Notes under the pieces: model-generated
Told to the model about the DNA's origin: nothing
Seen by the model: only the letters and a program-made list of their open reading frames with translations
Database searches by the model: none
NCBI GenBank assembly: GCA_030535455.1
Contig: JAUNJY010000027.1
Location: 1-60,158, forward strand
Direction of reading: 5' to 3'
DNA: 60,158 bases
From: a bacterium
Lineage (GTDB): Bacteria > Bacillota > Clostridia > Lachnospirales > Lachnospiraceae
Translations under genes and position numbers: made by a program
Shown here: one piece after another, positions 39,635-48,993 of the stretch
How the letters are laid out: the number at the start of each line of letters is the position of its first letter
How positions within the stretch are numbered: the first letter of the stretch is position 1

Positions 39635-41080
39635 TTGAATAATTTAGTTGGAATATATGTTAGAGTCTCATCACAAGAGCAAGCTATTGAGGGACATTCT
39701 ATAGAAGAACAACTGGATAGATTAAAAAGCTATTGTAACGCAAAGGGACTAACTATTTATAAAAATTATGTAGATCCAGGATTTACTGGTTCTAATATAA
39801 ATCGTCCAGCATTGGAAAACCTTATAGAAGATGTTGAAAACAAAAGAATTTCAACAGTTCTTGTATATAAGTTAGACCGTTTAAGCAGATCGCAGAAAGA
39901 TACACTGCATCTTATAGAAGATATATTTTTACAGAATAATTGTGACTTTATCAGTATGACTGAGAACTTTGATACATCCTCTCCATTTGGGAAAGCAATG
40001 ATAGGTATACTTTCCGTGTTTGCACAACTTGAACGTGAACAGATTAAAGAACGTATGGATATGGGGCGTGCAGGACGCGCTAAATTAGGTCTATGGCGTG
40101 GTGGTTCTAATGCTCCTATTGGTTATGACTTTGTGGATGGGAAACTTATTGTTAACGAATATGAGGCAATACAGGTGCGTAAGATATTCGAATTATTTCT
40201 AGAAGGAAAATCATTTGGCCAGATTTCAAAATATATGAAGTCACATTATACAAATAAATATAGTAATTACAACTGTAAAAACACTCTAGGAGCCATAATA
40301 AAGAACAATTTGTATATAGGTAAGATAAAATACAACGACGAGGTTTATGATGGCATACATGAGCCTATAATCACTTCTGAGACATATGCTAGGGCAAATG
40401 ATAGATATAAAATGATTTCTGATAAGTGGAACTCACAGGAACGAAGCCCATATGCTGGGAAACATCTATTAACTGGTCTTATATTCTGCGGCAACTGTGG
40501 CGCACGATATTTTACCACTACTACTAAAAGAAAAAATGCACCTGCTTATAGTTATTATAAATGCTATTCAAGAGACGGTAATAGAGAAATGAAAAAGATG
40601 GACGGTTGTAAGAACCCAACATATAGACAAGATTTGCTTGATCAAATGATTTTAGATGAAATATCAAATCTGCACTATAATAATGAATTAATCGAAGAAT
40701 TATCAATTTCATCGCAAAAAGAAAATAATTTAACAAAAGAATTAAATGCAGTTAAAAAGCAATTAGAAACAATTACAAATAAGATAAATAAATTACTTGA
40801 ATTATATTCAATCGGTGGTGTCCCAACCGATATGCTAAGTACACAAATAACTACTCTTGCTACTGAAAAAGAAAAACTGGAACTTCATATTCATGAATTA
40901 AAAAATAAGAGTATAAAAGACAGCATGCTTACAGTTAATGAAGCAAAAGAATATATTAATTCTTTCTATTCTACCATTGAGGTTTCTTCTTTGGAAGAAA
41001 AGAAGCATGTCGTAAATATTTTGATTAATAAAATTATTATAATGCCTAACAAAGATATAGAGATACATTGGAACTTTTAA
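39635..41080 (+). CDS. int: Large serine recombinase (phage integrase)
   Basis: 481 aa from a TTG with AGGAGG eight bases upstream. Resolvase domain with catalytic Ser12 in GIYVRVSSQEQ, and LVYKLDRLSRSQKDTLHLIE, SVFAQLEREQIKERM. A recombinase domain (RGGSNAPIGYDFVDGKLIVN, GAIIKNNLYIGKIKYNDEVY) follows, then a zinc ribbon (FCGNCGARYFT ... CYSRD ... GCKNP) and a leucine-rich coiled coil near residues 350-430. It integrates the phage at comM by recombining attP and attB around GGTTCA. It is 20 bases from attR. A partner directionality factor was not identified. Confidence 0.95.
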   Translation: MNNLVGIYVRVSSQEQAIEGHSIEEQLDRLKSYCNAKGLTIYKNYVDPGFTGSNINRPALENLIEDVENKRISTVLVYKLDRLSRSQKDTLHLIEDIFLQNNCDFISMTENFDTSSPFGKAMIGILSVFAQLEREQIKERMDMGRAGRAKLGLWRGGSNAPIGYDFVDGKLIVNEYEAIQVRKIFELFLEGKSFGQISKYMKSHYTNKYSNYNCKNTLGAIIKNNLYIGKIKYNDEVYDGIHEPIITSETYARANDRYKMISDKWNSQERSPYAGKHLLTGLIFCGNCGARYFTTTTKRKNAPAYSYYKCYSRDGNREMKKMDGCKNPTYRQDLLDQMILDEISNLHYNNELIEELSISSQKENNLTKELNAVKKQLETITNKINKLLELYSIGGVPTDMLSTQITTLATEKEKLELHIHELKNKSIKDSMLTVNEAKEYINSFYSTIEVSSLEEKKHVVNILINKIIIMPNKDIEIHWNF

Positions 41081-41100
41081 GGTTCCTTGTATCATATATT

Positions 41101-41128
41101 TTTTACCTAAACTGATTATATAGGTTCA
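41101..41128. other. attR: phage arm plus core GGTTCA
   Basis: Phage arm TTTTACCTAAA at 41101-41111, core at 41123-41128, then comM sequence. The arm is the inverted complement of the one at attL. The centre of symmetry between the two arms falls at T|C of GGTTCA, so TC may be the crossover dinucleotide. Confidence 0.85.
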
Positions 41129-42176
41129 TTGCACCAACCAGCATAAAGTTGGTTGGATAAGTATAGCTTCCGTGTATTCTGGCAATGGTCACCGTACGGT
41201 CCTCCAACGGCTGTCGTAATAGTTCTAGCGTACCTTTTCGAAACTCCGGAAGCTCATCTAAGAATAAGACTCCCCCTGTGGCCAGGCTGATCTCTCCAGG
41301 CTTTACAGTCTTTCCCCCACCAACCAACGCAGCGTCCGTAATCGTATGGTGCGGAGCACGAAATGGCCTGCGTCCTATTAATGACTGATTTTCATCTAAA
41401 AGTCCGCTAATACTGTAGATTTTGGATATCTCAATACTCTCCTCAAAACTTAAGGATGGCATTATTGTAGGGATGCGTTTTGCCAGCATTGTCTTTCCCG
41501 CCCCCGGTGGGCCAATCAACAAAATATTATGTAATCCACTTACCGCAATTTCAATTGCACGCTTTGCCATGCTCTGTCCCACGACCTCGCTAAAATCATA
41601 CTCTTCCTTCTCTTCTGACTCCTTAAATATAGATGCCATATCTGCATAACTAGGCTCAATCCACTTGCGGCTGGTCAGATAGTCTACGACGTCAGAAATA
41701 TGGCTAACACCAATTACTTCTACACCGTCAATTGCTGCTCCTTCTAATGCATTAACATTTGGTACGATACATCTGGTAATTCCATTTTTCCTAGCACTAT
41801 ATACTATAGGAAGTACTCCGTTCACCTTCATAACGCTTCCGTCCAGACTTAGCTCACCAATGATCAGGGTTTTATTAAGAGAAGTATCTGATACGATACC
41901 AAGAGCTGCTAAAATAGAAATGGCAATAGGGAGGTCAAATGCTGTCCCCTCCTTACGAACATCCGCCGGTGATAGATTTACCGTGATACGCTTAGGAACC
42001 ATATGATAACCTGCGTTCTTCATTGCTATCCGAACCCGTTCCTTCGCTTCTTTCACTTCACCTGCCAGATATCCTACCATTGAAAAGATTGGAAGCCCAT
42101 CAGAAACATCTGCTTCCACACTAATTACCGCACCTTCAATTCCAAGTACTGTTCCACTATATACCTTACTAAACAT
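41123..42176 (-). pseudogene. comM: comM (yifB), 5' fragment cut off by the prophage
   Basis: 351 comM codons from ATG 42176 ([20 protein letters not shown]), preceded by AAAGGAAG; the frame then runs 6 phage-coded residues (LYNQFR) and stops at 41103. Contains the N-terminal ChlI/Lon-like domain ([20 protein letters not shown]), AAA+ Walker [16 protein letters not shown], Walker [13 protein letters not shown] and the start of the arginine-finger region ([17 protein letters not shown]). Lacks the rest of the ATPase, so a product would be inactive. Excision of the prophage restores the full 516-aa gene. Confidence 0.95.
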
Positions 42177-42462
42177 AACTTCCTTTCCTAGTTCTTTCAT
42201 ATGCCAAGTTCAGTATAGCAAACACTAAAAACATGCGTAACCAGTTTGTAATCAATTCCAGATTAATTGTAAAATAATATGTTCACACGACTTTTGCTCA
42301 TTGTTCGTGTAAAAACAAAGTATCTTCGACACTCATGGCTTCCCTTCCCTCAATCCCCCAAGAGAAGACACTTTGTCTGCGGCGAACTCGGTCGCACTAG
42401 CAACATCTTCCTCTCGAGTGAGTGCGCATCTTGGCTTTCTGTTTTTTAGAAATCCTTTTTTC

Positions 42463-42502
42463 ACTCTATAGGGAAGGACTCGCAGAGAACTTTTCTATAG
42501 AG
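42463..42502. repeat. Inverted repeat in the comM-nrdR gap
   Basis: CTCTATAG and CTATAGAG, 24 bases apart. The gap 42201-42544 contains this, a second hairpin ACACGA/TCGTGT (near 42282-42303) and the nrdR terminator, but no gene that I recognise. Confidence 0.4.
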
Positions 42503-42504
42503 CA

Positions 42505-42542
42505 AAAAAGCTGCAACCTAATTAACTACGGCTGCAGCTTTT
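42505..42542 (-). terminator. nrdR terminator
   Basis: AAAGCTGCA pairs with TGCAGCTTT, with an imperfect AT-rich middle, and a T-run follows on the minus strand. Starts three bases after the nrdR stop codon. Confidence 0.8.
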
Positions 42543-42544
42543 AA

Positions 42545-43003
42545 TTAACTCTTTGTATCAAGAATTTTCTTAAGTTCGTTCATAAATGTATTTACATCTT
42601 TAAATTCACGATATACGGAGGCAAAACGTACATATGCAACCGCGTCCAACTCTTTTAATTTATCCATAAGAATTTCACCAATCTTATAACTTGGGATTTC
42701 TTTTTCTTCCATATTAAAAATGGCAGTTTCAACTTCATCTACTAATGCATTAATTTGGTCTACTGAAATTGGTCGTTTATGACAGGAACGAAAAACTCCT
42801 GCTTCTATCTTAGTACGATCATAAGGTTCTCTAGTATTATCCTTTTTAATAACGACTAAAGGAATTGATTCCACTTTCTCATACGTTGTAAAACGTTTCA
42901 AACAAGTGTCACACTGTCTTCTTCGACGTATTGTGCTGTTATCATCTGCAGGTCTTGAATCAATTACTTTAGTATTCTCTGTTCCACAAAACGGGCATTT
43001 CAT
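42545..43003 (-). CDS. nrdR: Transcriptional repressor NrdR
   Basis: 152 aa. N-terminal zinc ribbon (MKCPFCGTENTKVIDSR, RRRQCDTCLKRFTTYEKVE) and a C-terminal ATP-cone (VVIKKDNTREPYDRTKIEAG, KIGEILMDKLKELDAVAYVR). Senses dATP/ATP and represses ribonucleotide reductase genes. It ends the sporulation/division cluster, as in many Clostridia. GGAGGATG precedes the start. Confidence 0.96.
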   Translation of the reverse strand: MKCPFCGTENTKVIDSRPADDNSTIRRRRQCDTCLKRFTTYEKVESIPLVVIKKDNTREPYDRTKIEAGVFRSCHKRPISVDQINALVDEVETAIFNMEEKEIPSYKIGEILMDKLKELDAVAYVRFASVYREFKDVNTFMNELKKILDTKS

Positions 43004-43133
43004 ATAACATCCTCCTACGTATCGCTACTTCTGTTTGCACATTTTTCCATTCTTACTTATAATTAAGTATAATTTATTATCCACTTCTGTCAAGTATTTT
43101 CCACGATATTTATGTATTTATCATACTATTTTA

Positions 43134-43394
43134 TCATATTTTGCATTTTGTAAGTACATCTTCCAAATTAACATCCACTAAAATGATATCTGGACCAATT
43201 TGCCTTATACTCGCCCAATCAATTACATACTCCGTATCCCGACCTAAAATCCCCCATACCTTACATGGTCCTGGAACAATGATCTTTAAGATGCAACCAG
43301 TTTCGATATCTATCTCCACATCTCCAACAAATCCAAGCCGTTCGCAATTACATGCATTAATGACCTCTTTTTGTCTTAAATCATAAATCCGCAT
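43134..43394 (-). CDS. ylmC: YlmC/YmxH-family PRC-barrel protein
   Basis: 86 aa: MRIYDLRQKEVINACNCERL, GFVGDVEIDIETGCILKIIV, then GRDTEYVIDWASIRQIGPDI, a PRC barrel. Its place after sigG is conserved in spore formers; role in sporulation is inferred from that and not known in detail. Confidence 0.9.
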   Translation of the reverse strand: MRIYDLRQKEVINACNCERLGFVGDVEIDIETGCILKIIVPGPCKVWGILGRDTEYVIDWASIRQIGPDIILVDVNLEDVLTKCKI

Positions 43395-43512
43395 ACTTGC
43401 ACCTGATTTCTTTCCACTTATCCATTATCAGTATATGAAACCACTTACTTGTCCTATTCAAGCAAGTCAGCCTGTTAGCTTAAAAGCTTAATTAATTCCT
43501 CTCTATTTCAAA

Positions 43513-43538
43513 ACCTCCGGTATAATAATACCGGAGGT
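43513..43538 (-). terminator. sigG terminator
   Basis: ACCTCCGGTA, six-base loop, TACCGGAGGT, then TTT on the minus strand: a perfect 10-bp stem about 33 bases past the sigG stop. Confidence 0.85.
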
Positions 43539-43570
43539 GTATATCATACTTTTAATCGATTTTTTTATAA

Positions 43571-44350
43571 CTAATGGGATAGATAATTTTTCATATTTTT
43601 CAAAGCGCTTTTTTCCAATCGGCTAACTTGAGCCTGTGATATATCTATCTCTTTTGCAACCTCCATTTGCGTCTTTCCTTCAAAAAAACGAAGCTTGATA
43701 ATATGATGTTCTCGGTCTGGCAGCTTGTCCATGGCCTCCTTTAAAGATATTTCCTCAATCCAGCTTTCTTCTTTATTTTTCTTATCACTAATCTGATCCA
43801 TGATATAGAGGGTATCACCGCCCTCGGAATATACAGGTTCATACAAAGAAACAGGATTTTGTATTGCGTCTAATGCAAATACAATATCCTCGCTGCTAAT
43901 CCCAATCTCTTTTGAAATTTCACCTACTGTAGGCTCTTTATCGTTACGTTTCATTAACTCTTCCTTCGCATATATTGCCTTATATGCCGTATCTCTAAGT
44001 GATCTGCTAACACGGATCGTGTTATTGTCTCTAAGGTACCTTCTAATCTCACCGATTATCATAGGAACCGCATACGTAGAAAACTTAACATTTTGCGTGA
44101 TATCGAAGTTATCAATTGCTTTCATCAGGCCAATACAGCCAATTTGAAATAAATCATCAACATTTTCATTACTATTTGAGAATCGTTGAATAATACTAAG
44201 AACTAGGCGTAGATTTCCTTTTATATATAGTTCTCTTGCTTCTTTATCACCTTTTAAAATCCTTTGAAATAGTTCGTCCTTTTCATTGTTTTTTAGTAGT
44301 GGTAATTTTGATGTATTTACGCCACAAATCTCAACCTTATAAAGAGCCAT
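43571..44350 (-). CDS. sigG: Forespore sigma factor SigG
   Basis: 259 aa from ATG 44350 (GGGAGGTCGCAAG upstream; the longer frame is not used). The N-terminus MALYKVEICGVNTSKLP is nearly diagnostic for SigG. Regions 2 (NLRLVLSIIQRFSNSNENVD, DLFQIGCIGLMKAIDNFD), 3 and 4 (REHHIIKLRFFEGKTQMEVA, ISQAQVSRLEKSALKNMK) are complete. Drives late forespore genes. A 200-base upstream gap may hold its own sporulation promoter; I could not define one confidently. Confidence 0.97.
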   Translation of the reverse strand: MALYKVEICGVNTSKLPLLKNNEKDELFQRILKGDKEARELYIKGNLRLVLSIIQRFSNSNENVDDLFQIGCIGLMKAIDNFDITQNVKFSTYAVPMIIGEIRRYLRDNNTIRVSRSLRDTAYKAIYAKEELMKRNDKEPTVGEISKEIGISSEDIVFALDAIQNPVSLYEPVYSEGGDTLYIMDQISDKKNKEESWIEEISLKEAMDKLPDREHHIIKLRFFEGKTQMEVAKEIDISQAQVSRLEKSALKNMKNYLSH

Positions 44351-44574
44351 CTTGCGACCTCCCAACATACAATTCCTGATGTGTAGTAACTATACATTTA
44401 ATGATTTACCAGTTAAAACAAATTTATACTGTTCCTCATTTTGTAAAAATTACCACAATTTCAGCAAAGGCCGCTATAACGTTGATTTTTCCTTTATAAT
44501 TAGTTTTTGGTATATTTTGTTATTTATAAATACTCTTAAATCAGTCAATAATTAATATGATGTTTCCTAAACTA

Positions 44575-44612
44575 AAAAAGACTCATACATAATACTCATG
44601 TATGAATCTTTT
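44575..44612 (-). terminator. sigE terminator
   Basis: AAAAAGA-TCATACAT pairs with ATGTATGA-TCTTTTT, six-base loop, T-run on the minus strand (bidirectional in form). Separates sigE from sigG, so sigG can be expressed independently. Confidence 0.8.
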
Positions 44613-44618
44613 TTACTC

Positions 44619-45359
44619 TTATTCCAACCGAATCATTTCCTTACGCAACCTGTTAATAATCTTCTTTTCTAATCTGGAAATATAAGATTGAGAGATTCCC
44701 AGCAAATCAGCAACCTCTTTCTGTGTACGCTCATTACCGTCTTCGGTATTCAGACCAAAACGTAATTGAACAATAATCCGCTCTCGCTCCGATAACTTAG
44801 ACAACGCATTATTAAGCAGCTTGCGGTCCACTTCGTCTTCAATATTCTTATATATGATATCTTCATCCGTCCCAAGGATATCTGATAATAATAACTCATT
44901 TCCATCCCAGTCAACGTTTAATGGCTCATCTATAGAGACTTCCATCTTCGTCTTATTATTCCTTCTAAGATACATTAAAATCTCATTCTCGATGCATCTA
45001 GAAGCATAGGTTGCCAGCTTAATATTCTTATCCGGATTAAAGGTATTGATTGCCTTAATCAGACCAATCGTACCGATTGAGATCAAATCCTCTACTCCGA
45101 TGCCTGTATTATCAAATTTCTTAGCTATGTATACGACCAGTCTTAGATTATGCTCTACTAGTAATGATTTTGTCTCCGCATCTTTATCCGTTCCCAATTT
45201 ACTAATAGCACTTGCTTCTTCAACCGGATCCAATGGAGCTGGAAGGACTTCGGCACCCCCGATATAATGAACATCTCCACGTTGCTTAAATATTAAGTTT
45301 CTAAAATCAGGTATGATTCGAAATTGAAATTTGTTTGGTATTGAAATTTTTAAAAGCAT
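44619..45359 (-). CDS. sigE: Mother-cell sigma factor SigE precursor
   Basis: 246 aa from ATG 45359 (GGGAGGAAATAGT upstream). The hydrophobic/basic pro-sequence (first about 28 residues, [20 protein letters not shown]...) ends near [14 protein letters not shown], the conserved processing site cut by SpoIIGA. Sigma regions follow: [54 protein letters not shown] and [19 protein letters not shown]. Controls early mother-cell genes. Downstream of spoIIGA as usual. Confidence 0.97.
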   Translation of the reverse strand: MLLKISIPNKFQFRIIPDFRNLIFKQRGDVHYIGGAEVLPAPLDPVEEASAISKLGTDKDAETKSLLVEHNLRLVVYIAKKFDNTGIGVEDLISIGTIGLIKAINTFNPDKNIKLATYASRCIENEILMYLRRNNKTKMEVSIDEPLNVDWDGNELLLSDILGTDEDIIYKNIEDEVDRKLLNNALSKLSERERIIVQLRFGLNTEDGNERTQKEVADLLGISQSYISRLEKKIINRLRKEMIRLE

Positions 45360-45431
45360 ACTATTTCCTCCCACAATAATTATCTATTCAACCATCCGAA
45401 GCGCTTACCATTAACTTTCTTTTGAGGTATC

Positions 45432-46277
45432 CTACATTAATTCTTCATGTAAAATTAATTGATAGTCTTTCTTCGATGATAATGTTCCTTCATATACACA
45501 AGCAATTACATCATTGTGCTTATGATGTTCGTTGTTTATCTCAACTTCCATCTGATCTAACACTAGTGCATACATTGTTCCGTGCTCTTTTCCTATCGAG
45601 CGATATGGTATCACTTTAACTCGCGTTGTATATTCTAATAATTCTTTTGTCATAATCTGTTTTAATAATGTCTTCTCGACTATGATTACTGGTTTATTTG
45701 TTAATGGTTCTCGCAAATGATTCCCCGTATCTAATAATGCTTTTGCTGTTATCGTCTGATCTTCCAGAGCAATGGACACACTAAAGATATTATTCATTCT
45801 CTTACGAAACGTATTCAAATATCGGATCATAATTGGCAGACAAATCAAAAGCACTCCAACCGCAATTCCCAAGGCAACGATACTGATTGATTGTTTCCCT
45901 TGCGTTCCTAACAGTTGATTTATATATTTTATAAACGATGTATTAAAAAATAGGCTGCAAAGTATGCCACCTAATAAAACAGTTACGCCATACAGATATA
46001 AAGCCAGCATAACCAGCTTCCGTATATTTTCAACTTTAAAACATATCAGGATCATTACGACCCCTGTAATAAAATAACTTATTAATATACGCAATATAGG
46101 TAATAGACTATTACTAACTAGTAATACACAACTGATAACGGCACCTGTAATGCTTCCCAGCAATATTCTAAGCGCTGTTGTCTTTGTCTGGGAAACCTTT
46201 GATACAATCATCAGAAGGATCAAATCCATAGTAAAATTAATGACAAAGTATAAGTCGATATATACTACTATATCCAA
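45432..46277 (-). CDS. spoIIGA: Sporulation protease SpoIIGA (pro-sigma-E processing)
   Basis: 281 aa from a TTG with GGGGGTG upstream. Five membrane segments in residues 1-155 are followed by a cytosolic aspartic protease domain with ALLDTGNHLREPLTNKPVII, holding the catalytic Asp-Thr-Gly. It cleaves pro-SigE at the septum after a signal from the forespore. Paired with sigE. Confidence 0.93.
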   Translation of the reverse strand: MDIVVYIDLYFVINFTMDLILLMIVSKVSQTKTTALRILLGSITGAVISCVLLVSNSLLPILRILISYFITGVVMILICFKVENIRKLVMLALYLYGVTVLLGGILCSLFFNTSFIKYINQLLGTQGKQSISIVALGIAVGVLLICLPIMIRYLNTFRKRMNNIFSVSIALEDQTITAKALLDTGNHLREPLTNKPVIIVEKTLLKQIMTKELLEYTTRVKVIPYRSIGKEHGTMYALVLDQMEVEINNEHHKHNDVIACVYEGTLSSKKDYQLILHEELM

Positions 46278-46311
46278 ATTACACCCCCAGGTTGTCTATA
46301 ACACTATCATT

Positions 46312-46344
46312 ATTATATACTGAATACAAAATTAAATTTGTCAT
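46312..46344 (-). promoter_or_regulatory. Candidate spoIIGA promoter with a long spacer
   Basis: Minus strand: ATGACA (46344-46339), 21 bases, TATAAT (46317-46312), 35 bases upstream of the spoIIGA start. The over-long spacer is typical of Spo0A-dependent spoIIG promoters (22 bp in B. subtilis). A possible 0A-box (AGTCGAA, one off TGTCGAA) lies further up near 46499. The gap 46345-46638 holds no gene. Confidence 0.4.
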
Positions 46345-46638
46345 TTATTGGAAATTATATTATAAAATTTGCCCCCTAAAAACTACATATATTCCTTTTC
46401 TTAGAGCTTTATTTAATACTATATTCTGAATATGTCTATAATTTTCACTAATTTATCAAATAATTATCATTTTAGTATGCATAAAGTTATCTAGAGTTAG
46501 TCGAAGCAAGTCGCTTGTTCTTAAATTCATAATATATATGATTTTTCAAACATATGGGCAAACAATTGCCATCTCAAACACACAATATCTGTTCTTCTCC
46601 CCTCATCCCTTCGTTTCCCTGATTTTTTGCAAAAGAAA

Positions 46639-46679
46639 AAAGGCTGTACTTATTTAACTACTAAATAAGTACAGCCTTT
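46639..46679 (-). terminator. ftsZ terminator
   Basis: AAGGCTGTACTTATTTA pairs perfectly with TAAATAAGTACAGCCTT, five-base loop, followed by T-runs. One of the strongest hairpins in the window. Confidence 0.9.
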
Positions 46680-46698
46680 CAGCTTATATCTCTATAGA

Positions 46699-47940
46699 CT
46701 ATTTATGTCTGTTTTTTTGTAAGAATTCAGGAATTTTAATTCCATTATGGTCTTCTTCTACGTTAGAAGCTACAGGTTTTACTGGTGTAGAAGCTGGCTT
46801 CATAGAAGGATTGTGACTTACAGTTGTTGCTGCAACTTGACTAGCTGCCGTATTCTGGCTCATTGCTGGTCTTTGGTACGCTGTTTGAGTTTGAACAGGC
46901 GTAGTTGGAGCTACATTTGGTTTATATTGATAATTTGGTTTTACATTATTATTTAAGAATGATGTTGGCTTTGCAGGAGCTTGTCCAGCACTCTTCTCAA
47001 GACCAGTTGCAATAACTGTAATTGTACATTCATCTGTACGAGTCTCGTCATACATTGCACCGAAGATGATATTTGAATTTTCCCCAGCTAATTCTTGAAC
47101 GAATGTAGCTGCTTCATTAGCTTCGATTAAGCTGATATCACCTGATACGTTGATAATAACATGAGAAGCGCCTTCAATTGTTGTTTCAAGTAAAGGACTT
47201 GTGATTGCTTGTTTGACAGCATCTGTGCATTTTTCATCACCTTTGCCGACACCAATACCGATATGTGCTACGCCCTTATCTTTCATTACTGTTTGAACAT
47301 CAGCGAAATCCAGATTGATTAAACCAGGAACGTTAATTAAATCTGTGATACCTTGAACACCCTGTTGTAAAACTTCATCAGCTTTACGAAGAGCGTCTGG
47401 CATTGTTGTTCTACGATCAACAATTTCAAGTAAACGATCATTAGGGATCACAATTAATGTATCAACATTTTCTTTTAACTTTTCAATACCGCCAAGTGCA
47501 TTGTTCATTCTTTGTCTTGCTTCGAATTTGAAAGGTTTTGTTACAATACCTACAGTTAAGATACCGAGGGATTTACTGATTTCAGCAACTACTGGTGCAG
47601 CACCTGTTCCAGTACCACCACCCATACCACAAGTTACGAATACCATATCGCAACCTTTGATAATCTCAGTTAATTCTTCTCTGCTTTCTTCCGCAGCTTT
47701 TTCACCCATCTCTGGCTGTGCACCTGCTCCAAGACCTTTAGTTAATTTCTCACCAATTTGTACAACTGTTGGTGCTTTACAAGTTTTTAAATGCTGTTTA
47801 TCAGTATTAACACATACAAATTCAACACCAATAATATTCTCTTCAATCATTCTATTAACAGCATTATTACCTGCGCCACCTACTCCGACAACAAGTATTT
47901 TTGCAGATGAATCTGAATCATTATTTCTAATTTCTAGCAA
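46699..47940 (-). CDS. ftsZ: Cell division GTPase FtsZ
   Basis: 413 aa from a TTG at 47940 (AGGAGGAAGTACT upstream), giving [23 protein letters not shown]-binding signature [20 protein letters not shown] and the T7 synergy loop region [16 protein letters not shown] glutamine/proline-rich linker and the C-terminal partner-binding peptide [10 protein letters not shown] complete it. Polymerises into the division ring. Ends the division cluster with a strong terminator. Confidence 0.97.
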   Translation of the reverse strand: MLEIRNNDSDSSAKILVVGVGGAGNNAVNRMIEENIIGVEFVCVNTDKQHLKTCKAPTVVQIGEKLTKGLGAGAQPEMGEKAAEESREELTEIIKGCDMVFVTCGMGGGTGTGAAPVVAEISKSLGILTVGIVTKPFKFEARQRMNNALGGIEKLKENVDTLIVIPNDRLLEIVDRRTTMPDALRKADEVLQQGVQGITDLINVPGLINLDFADVQTVMKDKGVAHIGIGVGKGDEKCTDAVKQAITSPLLETTIEGASHVIINVSGDISLIEANEAATFVQELAGENSNIIFGAMYDETRTDECTITVIATGLEKSAGQAPAKPTSFLNNNVKPNYQYKPNVAPTTPVQTQTAYQRPAMSQNTAASQVAATTVSHNPSMKPASTPVKPVASNVEEDHNGIKIPEFLQKNRHK

Positions 47941-48172
47941 AGTACTTCCTCCTTCTCTAAATAAATTCCCTATCGCTTTTAGCCCCCTCAATGAAGACAT
48001 CTATGCTTTAATTGAATCTAACTTGTCTAATATTACATAATATATGTGACTATATTCTCAGATAATACCTTATATATACATATAATATAGTTTTTCAATA
48101 AAATAATCAACCCTTTCTTTAAAATATTTAGCGTATTCTTGCTATATTTAAAGAATTATTTGAATTAATTAT

Positions 48173-48916
48173 TTATTTCATTTCTTTGAAAATTGTTGAA
48201 CTCTGACCAGCTTTAAAATCTCGCATATCAAGTTCTCCCTTTAAGCCAATTAATTTAGGCATCATGTTCACTAATTCTGCAATCTGATCTTCGTAGCTTG
48301 TCCGATTTCCCAATAAAACTTGGATCTGATCTGCGTAAAGCTTTACGTTCTGACTAGGATCGAACATGACCTCATCAATCGTCACTTGATATTTACTGAT
48401 TAACTGTGATAAATCCATGATCTTTTTAAACACTTCATTATCTTTAACGGCAAGTGTATCGTAAATATGCATCTCTGAGAAACTGACACCACCATAGAGT
48501 GTTATGTCACTCAGCCTATTCGATGATATTTCCAATACCTTGCCGTCTTTGTCAAAGTAAATATATTCATTCATATATTCAATACAACCTACAATAGGTT
48601 TTTCATAAAGACGTATCTTAACAGAATTCTTGTTTACATATTCAACTGTTACCTTCTGGATAAAGGGAATTTCAATCTGCTCACTAAACTTATGATCTAA
48701 GCAAAACAGTACAGTATTATGATCCCACCCATCCGTCTGAATATACTTCAATAATTCATCTTTTGTATAGTAGGCACACTCATCAATTTCAATGTTCTTC
48801 AGACTAAAAGAAAAATAAAATAGCAAAAGCATTATAATTATCATTCCAAAGACCACTGAAATTTTCTTTAACAGAGACCATCTTCTAAAAAATCTCATTT
48901 GTACTCTTCCGCCCAT
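48173..48916 (-). CDS. ftsQ: Cell division protein FtsQ/DivIB
   Basis: 247 aa: basic N-terminus, one membrane helix (ISVVFGMIIIMLLLFYFSFS), POTRA domain (LKNIEIDECAYYTKDELLKY, IPFIQKVTVEYVNKNSVKIR, LYEKPIVGCIEY) and a beta domain. Bridges FtsL/FtsB to wall synthesis at the septum. ATG has AGGAGGG upstream. In 48001-48172 I see no gene. Confidence 0.9.
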   Translation of the reverse strand: MGGRVQMRFFRRWSLLKKISVVFGMIIIMLLLFYFSFSLKNIEIDECAYYTKDELLKYIQTDGWDHNTVLFCLDHKFSEQIEIPFIQKVTVEYVNKNSVKIRLYEKPIVGCIEYMNEYIYFDKDGKVLEISSNRLSDITLYGGVSFSEMHIYDTLAVKDNEVFKKIMDLSQLISKYQVTIDEVMFDPSQNVKLYADQIQVLLGNRTSYEDQIAELVNMMPKLIGLKGELDMRDFKAGQSSTIFKEMK

Positions 48917-48993
48917 ATACCCTCCTATTGTTTCTTTTAAAGCATTCTAGCTTAACAGTTCTAATAGATATATTATATAATACACGCGACCGG

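Larger units (their letters stand above)
4324..41128. mobile_element. Integrated siphovirus-type prophage (about 36.8 kb) in comM
   Basis: Bounded by the 6-bp repeat GGTTCA at 4324-4329 and 41123-41128. It contains integrase, lysogeny switch, replication, packaging, head, tail and lysis modules in conventional order, almost all on the minus strand; only the integrase, the repressor and the left-end cargo genes are on the plus strand. No structural gene is obviously broken apart from the intron in the tape measure gene, so it looks capable of induction. Family cues: SPP1-type portal, Gp15-type tail chaperone, minor capsid 1/2/3 connector set, S74 tail protein. Confidence 0.95.

Noticed and set aside
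41103-42200. The two comM parts as independent functional genes
   Set aside because: The left part has only a chance TTG start in phage DNA and the right part lacks the end of its ATPase; they rejoin exactly at the att core.
42201-42500. Possible small gene between comM and nrdR
   Set aside because: No frame with a start, ribosome site and plausible protein; only hairpins are visible.
43004-43133. Hidden gene between nrdR and ylmC
   Set aside because: AT-rich with stops in all frames; nothing supported.
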